DNA from: Glaciecola sp.
Lineage (GTDB): Bacteria > Pseudomonadota > Gammaproteobacteria > Enterobacterales > Alteromonadaceae
Length of the DNA stretch: 39,842 bases
Assembly (NCBI GenBank): GCA_018623155.1
Contig: JAAZVZ010000019.1
Coordinates: forward strand, 1-39,842
Direction: 5' to 3'
The translations under genes and the position numbers were made by a program. Positions within the stretch are counted from its first letter, which is position 1. Every line of letters begins with the position of its first letter. Shown in pieces: positions 8,883-15,336 of the stretch. The notes under the pieces are model-generated. The model saw only the letters and a list, made by a program, of their open reading frames with translations, made no database searches and was not told where the DNA came from.

Positions 8883-10132
8883 AGATATTCCTCAAATTTG
8901 GCGCACACGTCTAGTGCACTACGCACTCCATCTTCGTGAAAGCCGTTATACCAATATGCTCCGCAAAAATATGTATTGTCCACACCGCATATGCGTTCTT
9001 TACTCTGCTGTGCTAAGACCATTTCTGGGCTGTATTGAGGGTGTGCATAGTGATAGGTGCCAAGTATTTTATTGGGATCAATCGCATCTGTATTGTTCAG
9101 TGTTACGCAAAATGTCGGTTGGCAATTTAAGCGTTGTAAAATATTCATATTATAGGTGACAGAAGCCGCTTTACTCTCTTCGCCTTTGATCAAATAATTC
9201 CAGCTGGCCCAGGCTAGAGGTCGTTTTGGTAATACGGATGTATCTGTATGCAAGACGACTTCATTCATAGCGTATGGAATGGCTCCTAAGACATCTTGTT
9301 GGTCTTGAGTTGGCGCTTCCAACATGGCGAGTGCTTGGTCAGAGTGACAGGCAAATATTACTGCATCAAACAGTTCATCGCCTTTTGAACTTGTAACCAC
9401 CATCCCTTCATCTGTTTTACGTACACAACTTACTGGCGAGTTCAAATGTATTGCTTCTTTGAAACTTTTGGTTAATGGTGCGATGTATTCTCTAGATCCG
9501 CCAATAATCGTATACCATTGAGGTCTGTCAGTGATGTTGAGCAGTCCATGGTTGTTGAAAAACTGCAAAAAAAATTGCAAAGGGAAGCGTTTAGTATCTG
9601 CAAGCGACATTGACCAAATTGCCGCACACATGGGTAAGATATAGTTATCAGTAAAATCCTTAGAGAGATTGTGATGCTGGATATATTCATACAGGGTTTT
9701 ATTTTGTTCGGCATGCTCTTGAGCATCTTTGCTTTTACACAGTTTATTAAATTTTAATATGTCGCGTATGATCCGCCAAAACCTTGGGCGCAAAAAGTTT
9801 CGACGCTGGGCAAAAAGAGAGTTTAGATTGTTACCGTTGTATTCGATATTTTGCGCGTGATTTTTGACGCTAAAGCTCATCTCTGTAGGCTGGGCACTTA
9901 CCCCAATTTGATTCATGAGTTTATTAAAATTGGGATAAGTCCAGTCATTAAAAACAATGAATCCTGTGTCGATGGCGTATTCTTTGCCATCCACCGTCAC
10001 GTCTTTGGTAGCGGTATGACCGCCAATATAATCATTTGCTTCAAATACGGTGATATCGTGTTTGCGTTGTAATAAATACCCGCAGGTTAATCCCGAAATA
10101 CCCGTACCAATAATTGCAATGCGTTTTTTCAT
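8879..10132 (-). CDS. FAD-dependent amine-oxidase-like oxidoreductase
   Basis: The N-terminus KKRIAIIGTGISGLTCGYLL is a Rossmann FAD-binding motif (GxGxxG at residues 9-14), followed by FEANDYIGGHTATKD, typical of the flavin amine oxidase/phytoene desaturase superfamily. The C-terminus has TYFCGAYWYNGFHEDGVRSA, matching the second FAD contact of this clan. In the conserved cluster with DUF1365 and a Cfa-like enzyme, this protein is thought to act on acyl chains (desaturation or oxidation) rather than amines; that is inference from context. It overlaps its upstream SDR gene and downstream DUF1365 gene by 4 bp each, so its level is probably tied to both. Confidence 0.88.
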   Translation of the reverse strand: MKKRIAIIGTGISGLTCGYLLQRKHDITVFEANDYIGGHTATKDVTVDGKEYAIDTGFIVFNDWTYPNFNKLMNQIGVSAQPTEMSFSVKNHAQNIEYNGNNLNSLFAQRRNFLRPRFWRIIRDILKFNKLCKSKDAQEHAEQNKTLYEYIQHHNLSKDFTDNYILPMCAAIWSMSLADTKRFPLQFFLQFFNNHGLLNITDRPQWYTIIGGSREYIAPLTKSFKEAIHLNSPVSCVRKTDEGMVVTSSKGDELFDAVIFACHSDQALAMLEAPTQDQQDVLGAIPYAMNEVVLHTDTSVLPKRPLAWASWNYLIKGEESKAASVTYNMNILQRLNCQPTFCVTLNNTDAIDPNKILGTYHYAHPQYSPEMVLAQQSKERICGVDNTYFCGAYWYNGFHEDGVRSALDVCAKFEEYL

Positions 10133-10860
10133 GCTGTGTGTCTTTTTGTTTGGCGCAATTTCTTAGCGATCTTGTGTTGCCATGATTGCGGTAAAAAATG
10201 TAAAAAGCGCAAGAAAACACTCAAGCGCGTGGGAAAGTAAATGCTGTCGCGAGCACTCTGGATGCCCTCTAATATGTCCTGTGCAGCTTCTTCAACACTT
10301 ATCACTAGTGGCATGGGGAAGTCGTTCTTGTCGGTCAGGGGTGTTTTAACAAAGCCAGGGGAGACGGTTTGTACCTGCACTCCCAAATGGTCGAAATCTA
10401 CGGCTAACGACTTGGCCATATAATTCAATGCAGCTTTACTGGCACCATATGCTGCACTGCGAGGAAAAGGTAAAAGTCTCGCAAGGCTGTCGACAAATAC
10501 GAGTTTATTTCCGCATCTAAGCTTGGGGCTTAATGCTTCAATGACATTCGCAACACCTAACACATTAATGGTGAAGACGCGTTCAAATAAGGTGGCATCA
10601 AAGTGTGGTAGTTCAACGTATTCGCATGTCCCTGCATTGAGTAAAATGATGTCCGCATTAATCTCTTTCAATGCAGATTTAGTCGCAGCCAAGTCCGTCG
10701 CATCGAATTGACATACAGTTATGTTGTTTATGCAACTCAATTCATTGAGCCGTTGTTGGTTGCGACCACAGGCAATTACACGAAACCCACTGTTGGCGGC
10801 AAGCAATGCAACAGCTTCGCCAATTCCAGAGGTAGCGCCAGTAATGAGTAGTGTTTTCAT
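10129..10860 (-). CDS. Short-chain dehydrogenase/reductase
   Basis: A classical SDR of 243 residues. TGATSGIG (residues 7-14) binds NAD(P), NAG is at 75-77, and the catalytic triad is Ser125, Tyr138 and Lys142 in the YGASK motif. SPGFVKTPLT is the usual cofactor-side loop. The substrate is unknown; membership of the operon suggests a lipid-derived carbonyl or hydroxyl group. It overlaps the NTF2-like gene upstream and the flavoprotein gene downstream by 4 bp. Confidence 0.88.
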   Translation of the reverse strand: MKTLLITGATSGIGEAVALLAANSGFRVIACGRNQQRLNELSCINNITVCQFDATDLAATKSALKEINADIILLNAGTCEYVELPHFDATLFERVFTINVLGVANVIEALSPKLRCGNKLVFVDSLARLLPFPRSAAYGASKAALNYMAKSLAVDFDHLGVQVQTVSPGFVKTPLTDKNDFPMPLVISVEEAAQDILEGIQSARDSIYFPTRLSVFLRFLHFLPQSWQHKIAKKLRQTKRHTA

Positions 10861-11300
10861 GCACGCATACCGTGTTTTATTTTCTTTGTAATGGTGCCAA
10901 GAAGTGGCACATGCTCATAAACCATTTGTCCCAAATCATAGTAATCTCGATGGTAGTAGATTTTGTTATTTCGTATTTTTAATAAAGTCATACCGTCCAC
11001 ATCAATATTGCGTCCAGCGTTTAATTTTGGTGTTGCAAAGGACATGACCCAATTAACTGAGTAGTGAGTCTCTTCTGCCAGTTCATTTGTCTTATGCTCG
11101 GCCACTGATGTAATACTAAAGTCGCAATGCTTTGCCCCATGTAAAAGCTTTTCGAAGTAGTCAATTAATTGTGCGAGCCCACGATGGGTGCCGATGGGAT
11201 CTATAAGTACAATATCATTGCTATAAATCTCTTTAATATCAGTGATTTGAGATTTTTTTAAATCGTTATAAAAGGCACAAAATTGCTCAATAATAGACAT
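10857..11300 (-). CDS. NTF2-like (SnoaL-type) protein, first gene of the lipid-modification operon
   Basis: A 147-residue small alpha/beta protein whose pattern (FCAFYNDLKKSQITDIKEIYSNDIVLIDPIG, then GLAQLIDYFEKLL, then INVDGMTLLKIRNNKIYYHRDYYDLG-like strands) fits the nuclear-transport-factor-2/SnoaL fold. Such proteins are cyclases, isomerases, dehydratases or non-catalytic binders, so no reaction is assigned. It opens the five-gene operon and sits directly behind the ECF-type promoter at 11327-11356. The gene overlaps the SDR by 4 bp. Confidence 0.82.
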   Translation of the reverse strand: MSIIEQFCAFYNDLKKSQITDIKEIYSNDIVLIDPIGTHRGLAQLIDYFEKLLHGAKHCDFSITSVAEHKTNELAEETHYSVNWVMSFATPKLNAGRNIDVDGMTLLKIRNNKIYYHRDYYDLGQMVYEHVPLLGTITKKIKHGMRA

Positions 11301-11326
11301 GGTTTATTAGATAAAGTGTTTAGTAT

Positions 11327-11356
11327 TATTTACAGTAATAAATACAATTTGGATCA
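11327..11356 (-). promoter_or_regulatory. Candidate RpoE/ChrR-type (ECF11) promoter for the NTF2-SDR-FAD-DUF1365-Cfa operon
   Basis: On the minus strand TGATCC (11356-11351) is followed after 18 bp by TAAATA (11332-11327), 26 bp before the NTF2-like start. The ChrR-partnered sigma factor of Rhodobacter is known to use TGATCC and a TAAGA-like -10 at about this spacing. The match, and its position between the sigma operon and its likely target operon, support it. Not verified experimentally. Confidence 0.62.
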
Positions 11357-11377
11357 ACAACTTTTTTCTCCACAAAG

Positions 11378-11408
11378 TTAATCTTTTCTCTGGTTTGAGC
11401 GGTATAAA
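11378..11408 (+). promoter_or_regulatory. Possible sigma70 promoter for the LON-domain gene and the sigma/anti-sigma operon
   Basis: TATAAA at 11403-11408 could be a -10, with a poor -35 TTAATC at 11378-11383 (19 bp apart). It is 29 bp before the TTG start at 11438. No TGATCC element was found on the plus strand here, so autoregulation of the sigma gene is not visible. Confidence 0.3.
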
Positions 11409-11437
11409 TAATGCAAGTTTAATTAAGGATTATAAGA

Positions 11438-12007
11438 TTGGTTACGTTACCCCTGTTTCCATTATCAGCACATGTTCTCCCTGGCGGCAGAATGTCTTTG
11501 CGTATTTTTGAAGCACGTTACGTGCGCATGGTAAAAGAAGCCTGTGCAGCGGAAACAGGCTTTGTTGTTTGTATGCTTGATGCGAAAGGTAACAAGGACA
11601 ACAATGAACATATTTACCCCATTGGGACGTATGTTGAAGTTGTTGATTTCAATATGTTGGATGATGGTTTTCTGGGGATCACTGTTGAAGGTCAGCAGTG
11701 TGTCAATATCGAAAACATTGCGACCGAACCAGATGGTCTTCGAGTTGGCGATTGTGAGATGATATCGCCTATGGCTTTTAATGAAAATAAAGCCAAGTTA
11801 CATCCAATGGACAAAAAATTAGAAGAAATATTTGCTCGCTATCCTGAGGTGAATACTCTATATTCAGAAACAAAGTTTGATGACCCTGTTTGGGTGATTA
11901 ACCGTTGGTTAGAACTACTTCCTGTTGGCGCAGAAAAAAAGCAAGCTTTTCTCGCGAGCGGGGATTGTGCAGAAGTTGTACAATACTTGGTGGAACTAGT
12001 AGAATAA
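11438..12007 (+). CDS. LON peptidase substrate-binding domain protein
   Basis: A 189-residue stand-alone Lon N-terminal (substrate-binding, PUA-like) domain: LPLFPLSAHVLPGGRMSLRIFEARYVRMV is the family hallmark and no ATPase or protease domain follows. Such proteins may bind unfolded or specific proteins, but no partner is established. The TTG start at 11438 is supported by AAGGA at 11425-11429. It lies on the same strand as the ECF sigma/chrR pair (58 bp upstream of the sigma ATG), between that pair and the divergent lipid operon, so co-expression with the stress response is likely. Confidence 0.85.
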   Translation: MVTLPLFPLSAHVLPGGRMSLRIFEARYVRMVKEACAAETGFVVCMLDAKGNKDNNEHIYPIGTYVEVVDFNMLDDGFLGITVEGQQCVNIENIATEPDGLRVGDCEMISPMAFNENKAKLHPMDKKLEEIFARYPEVNTLYSETKFDDPVWVINRWLELLPVGAEKKQAFLASGDCAEVVQYLVELVE

Positions 12008-12065
12008 AAAGTAGTCAGACAATGGAAAGCCAGTGATTAAGTACGACGTTACACTGGAGCCCTAC

Positions 12066-12677
12066 ATGTTTATTGGAATGGTATTGGATAATTCTAAGAA
12101 TAATTGCAAGCCAGCTGAGGTTGCTGATGAAATGTCTGCAGCTTTGGTCGAAGTGGCTAATGAACGCTGCAAAGGAGCTTATGCGAAGGTATTTTCGTAT
12201 TTTGCCCCACGGCTGCGTTCTTATGCTTTAAAACAAATGGGCAATGAAGCCCTGGCAATGGAGATGGTACAAGATACCATGGCCAATGTCTGGCAAAAAG
12301 CACACCTATTTGATGCAAGTAAAGGGTCACCGTCAACATGGATTTTTACGATAGCCCGTAATATACGTTTCGACATGTTGCGTAAATTACAAAACCGAAA
12401 GGAAGATATTTGTTCGGATGATTTATGGCCGGTGTTGTGTGAGCAGACACCAGACGCTAATGAAACATCGCTTGACGAACAAATAACTTTAGAGCAAGTT
12501 GGCCAGTTGTTTGAGAATTTGCCTGACAAACAGCGGGCCGTAATAGAGGCCATCTATTTGGATGGTAAATCGCAGCAAGAAGTCGCCGATCAATTATCGA
12601 TACCTCTAGGTACTGTTAAAAGTAGAACGCGATTAGCTTTGCAGCGATTAAAGGATATGTTAGAAGATCATGATTAA
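12066..12677 (+). CDS. rpoE: ECF RNA polymerase sigma factor (RpoE/ChrR-associated type)
   Basis: An extracytoplasmic-function sigma factor. Region 2 is seen in AYAKVFSYFAPRLRSYALKQ through MVQDTMANVWQKAHLFD to STWIFTIARNIRFDMLRK. Region 4 is FENLPDKQRAVIEAIYLDG followed by the helix-turn-helix SQQEVADQLSIPLGTVKSR. The frame is open from GTG 12033, but ATG 12066 has GGAG seven bases upstream and gives the usual short N-terminus (203 residues), so it is preferred. Its end overlaps chrR by 8 bp, as usual for sigma/anti-sigma pairs. By family, zinc-loaded ChrR holds it inactive until singlet oxygen or related stress frees it. Likely target: the divergent lipid operon. Confidence 0.92.
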   Translation: MFIGMVLDNSKNNCKPAEVADEMSAALVEVANERCKGAYAKVFSYFAPRLRSYALKQMGNEALAMEMVQDTMANVWQKAHLFDASKGSPSTWIFTIARNIRFDMLRKLQNRKEDICSDDLWPVLCEQTPDANETSLDEQITLEQVGQLFENLPDKQRAVIEAIYLDGKSQQEVADQLSIPLGTVKSRTRLALQRLKDMLEDHD

Positions 12678-13332
12678 GTTCCACCCAACCGATAAGCAGT
12701 TGACTCAATTTGCTGAAGGCAATATTGCTGCAACTCAAGCTTTGGTCATTTCCGCTCATTGTGATATGTGTCCTCAATGCCAAGAGTTTGTTCAAGCTAA
12801 AAGCCGTGAATTTGCCAAAGATATTGAAAACATCCATACCCACGAACACACTGATCCAGCGTTTGAAAAAATGCTTGCAGAAATCACTGCCATGCCAGTC
12901 ATCGATGTGCGCCCAGATATTACTCCGCGCATTGAACTTGATGGCAAGTTTTTTGATGTGCCGAAACCATTACAACGTTTTGTAAAGCACACAGGCAATT
13001 GGTCAAAGTTACTTGGTAAAGTGTGGCAAGCACCAGTCGAGATTGGTGGTGATTACGTCGCGAACTTTATCTACATGGAAAAGGGTGGTCAAGTACCAGA
13101 ACACACTCACAAAGGGAATGAATTGACCTTAGTTGTCAATGGTGAATTCTCTGATGGCATCAATGATTATGATTCAGGCGACTTTCTTATGATGGATAAT
13201 GAGCATGTGCATGCCCCTATGTCTGAGGCAAAAGAAGGATGCTTGGTGTTTAGTATTGTTGACCAACCCCTACAATTTACTTCAGGTTTAGCAAGGTTGC
13301 TTAATCCGTTTAGCCATTTGTTTTTTAAATAA
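12670..13332 (+). CDS. chrR: ChrR-type zinc anti-sigma factor with C-terminal cupin domain
   Basis: ChrR holds its partner ECF sigma factor inactive and releases it under photo-oxidative stress. The 220-residue protein has the zinc anti-sigma (ZAS) site: His5, His30, Cys34 and Cys37 in the pattern H-x3-C-x2-C. After a linker with HTHEH, the C-terminal cupin domain has a second metal site resembling the family's: His145, His147, Glu151 and His179/His181. Both metal sites therefore look intact, so it should be a working sensor. The ATG lies inside the end of the sigma gene. A strong hairpin terminator follows within 10 bp. Confidence 0.93.
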   Translation: MIKFHPTDKQLTQFAEGNIAATQALVISAHCDMCPQCQEFVQAKSREFAKDIENIHTHEHTDPAFEKMLAEITAMPVIDVRPDITPRIELDGKFFDVPKPLQRFVKHTGNWSKLLGKVWQAPVEIGGDYVANFIYMEKGGQVPEHTHKGNELTLVVNGEFSDGINDYDSGDFLMMDNEHVHAPMSEAKEGCLVFSIVDQPLQFTSGLARLLNPFSHLFFK

Positions 13333-13335
13333 GCA

Positions 13336-13369
13336 CAAAAAAAGCCGTTTTTGATGAACGGCTTTTTTG
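13336..13369. terminator. Bidirectional terminator between chrR and bamD
   Basis: AAAAAAGCCGTT pairs with AACGGCTTTTTT around a 7-base loop. A- and T-runs flank the GC core, so it can serve both chrR (+) and bamD (-), which converge here. Confidence 0.85.
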
Positions 13370-13382
13370 TAAGTATTAAGCG

Positions 13383-14141
13383 TTAAATAAATTCACTATT
13401 TGGGTAATTTAACTTTAATATCTTAATCGCGTTATTCTTAAGCTCATCCAAACCCAATTGGCCATATGCAGACACCATGATTTCTAATGCAGGTTGCACC
13501 TGTGCCGTATCACCATAATATTCTAGTACGTATTGGCCTCGGTTAGCTGCTGCAACATATGCGCCTCGACGCATGTAAAAGCGGGCAATGGCAATTTCAT
13601 ATTTTGCAAGGCGGTCTTTTAGAAAAGCCATGCGTTTTTGTGCATCCGCAGCGTACTTACTCTCTGGAAAACGTTCTAACAAGCGTCTGAAATCGTTAAA
13701 AGCTTCACGTGTGCCAGTTGGATCACGGTCAGAGCGGTCAATATTCAATAAGTCTTGAAATAAATTCGTGTCTGCATCCATATTAGTCAAACCTCGCATA
13801 TAAAACGCATAATCAACGTCTTTGTGGTTTGGGTTTAGACGAATAAATCTATCGACCATTGCTAAAGCCTGATCAGCATCGCCGGCTTTATAGTAGGCAT
13901 AAATGAGATCGAGTTGAATCTGTAAAGAAAGAGGACCGAATGGATAACGTGAATCTAGATTGCTTAAAGTTTCAGCAGCCCCGTTAAAATTACCATTTTC
14001 AAGCATTTCTTTGGCCACTTCGTAACTTGCTTCTGGACCGAGCAATTTGGCTTTTTCGATTTGCTCTTCATCAGCAGTATTACTGCAACCAGCAAGTGCA
14101 ATAAGTGCTGATAAAGCAATGATATGTCCCATTTTTGGCAT
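13383..14141 (-). CDS. bamD: Outer-membrane protein assembly factor BamD (lipoprotein)
   Basis: BamD is the essential lipoprotein partner of BamA in outer-membrane protein insertion. A signal peptide ends in the lipobox LAGC (Cys19 from the chosen start), followed by TPR-type helices: ASYEVAKEMLENGNFNGAAETLSNLDSRYPFG, DLIYAYYKAGDADQALAMVDRFIRLNPNH and YAFYMRGLTN. The frame opens at GTG 14150, but ATG 14141 is preferred because AAGG lies eight bases upstream and gives a normal signal peptide. At 252 residues it has usual family length. It is divergent from rluD, as in most gammaproteobacteria. Confidence 0.94.
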   Translation of the reverse strand: MPKMGHIIALSALIALAGCSNTADEEQIEKAKLLGPEASYEVAKEMLENGNFNGAAETLSNLDSRYPFGPLSLQIQLDLIYAYYKAGDADQALAMVDRFIRLNPNHKDVDYAFYMRGLTNMDADTNLFQDLLNIDRSDRDPTGTREAFNDFRRLLERFPESKYAADAQKRMAFLKDRLAKYEIAIARFYMRRGAYVAAANRGQYVLEYYGDTAQVQPALEIMVSAYGQLGLDELKNNAIKILKLNYPNSEFI

Positions 14142-14211
14142 GGATATCACCTTGTTATTTTCGTTAATCTATATATACAATCAGTATTATTACACACCTT
14201 GCTAATGAAAC

Positions 14212-14220
14212 TGATATAAT
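14212..14220 (+). promoter_or_regulatory. Extended -10 promoter for rluD
   Basis: TGA followed by a consensus TATAAT (14215-14220) lies 30 bp before the rluD ATG. No good -35 is seen, as expected for an extended -10 promoter. Confidence 0.6.
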
Positions 14221-14250
14221 TCTTGTAGATTTTTTTAGAAATATCCATCT

Positions 14251-15234
14251 ATGTCCGATTCATCGCAACAAGTCCAATTAACTGGCATCATCGATCAAAC
14301 TCAATTTGACCGTAGATTAGACCAAGTTCTCGCCGAGATGTTCCCTGAGTATTCCCGCAGTAAGCTAAAAGAGTGGATCATCGCAGGCTTCGTCAAACTA
14401 GACGGTGAAACTATCACAACGCCAAGGCTCAAAGTGTCAGGGACAGAACAAGTCGACATTGATGCAGTTATCGCGGTTCAGGTCGAAAATATCGCTCAAG
14501 ATATCGAGCTAGATATTATCTATGAAGACGAATCGGTATTGGTCATTAACAAGCCTGCTGGGTTAGTTGTGCATCCAGGTGCGGGCAACCCAACCGGAAC
14601 GGTATTAAATGCTCTACTTGCCCATCATCCAGATATTGAAACGGTTCCTCGTGCCGGGATTGTACATCGACTTGACAAAGACACTACTGGATTAATGGTG
14701 GTCGCTAAAACTTTAGCTGCGCAAACTCACCTTGTTGAGCAGTTGCAAACTCGGGTGATGAGTCGTGAGTACGAAGCGTTAGTGTACGGTACTATGGTAG
14801 CTGGAGGCTATGTTGAAGCCCCCATTGGTCGTTCAGCAACCAAACGCACCGCCATGGCGGTGAGAGAAACGGGTAAAGATGCAGTGACACATTACCGTGT
14901 GATTGAAAAATTTCGAGCCTTTACACATCTCCGTCTCAAACTAGAGACTGGTCGTACTCACCAAATCCGTGTGCACATGTCGCATATCAAGCATCCTTTA
15001 ATCGGAGATATTTTGTATGGCGGTCGTCCACGCTTACCCAAGGCGGCGAGCCAGGATTTTGCTGAGGCGTTGCGAGGATTTAAACGCCAAGCATTGCATG
15101 CAGCCCAATTGTCATTCTCACATCCAGAATCGGAAGATTGGTTGACGTTTAATGCACCATTACCCGATGATTTTATCGCAATACGAGACGCGTTGAGAAC
15201 GGATACCGCTGAGCATGGCTTGGATGAAGACTGA
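14251..15234 (+). CDS. rluD: 23S rRNA pseudouridine(1911/1915/1917) synthase
   Basis: RluD modifies three uridines in helix 69 of 23S rRNA. An S4-like RNA-binding domain (residues about 18-75, RRLDQVLAEMFPEYSRSKLKEWI) precedes the pseudouridine synthase core with INKPAGLVVHPGAGN and the catalytic motif GIVHRLDKDTTGLMVVAK (Asp142). The C-terminal part has RLKLETGRTHQIRVHMSHI and HPLIGD. The 327-residue length is normal. In most relatives the next gene is pgeF (yfiH) and then clpB; here clpB follows directly after 102 bp. Confidence 0.95.
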   Translation: MSDSSQQVQLTGIIDQTQFDRRLDQVLAEMFPEYSRSKLKEWIIAGFVKLDGETITTPRLKVSGTEQVDIDAVIAVQVENIAQDIELDIIYEDESVLVINKPAGLVVHPGAGNPTGTVLNALLAHHPDIETVPRAGIVHRLDKDTTGLMVVAKTLAAQTHLVEQLQTRVMSREYEALVYGTMVAGGYVEAPIGRSATKRTAMAVRETGKDAVTHYRVIEKFRAFTHLRLKLETGRTHQIRVHMSHIKHPLIGDILYGGRPRLPKAASQDFAEALRGFKRQALHAAQLSFSHPESEDWLTFNAPLPDDFIAIRDALRTDTAEHGLDED

Positions 15235-15275
15235 TTATAGATGTGATCTAGGTCAAAATAATTCTGACATTTTTG

Positions 15276-15303
15276 CTTGAAAGTTAACCAGCGAATACCC
15301 ATT
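15276..15303 (+). promoter_or_regulatory. Sigma32 heat-shock promoter for clpB
   Basis: CTTGAAA (15276-15282), a 15-bp spacer and CCCATT (15298-15303) closely match the sigma32 pattern CTTGAAA / CCCCAT. It is 34 bp before the clpB ATG, matching the known heat-shock control of clpB. Confidence 0.78.
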
Positions 15304-15336
15304 CATTGAGTATGTGAATACTAATGGGATATTCGT

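Noticed and set aside
12033-12065. GTG 12033 as start of the ECF sigma factor
   Set aside because: Its purine-rich stretch is too close to the start; ATG 12066 has GGAG at good spacing and normal length.
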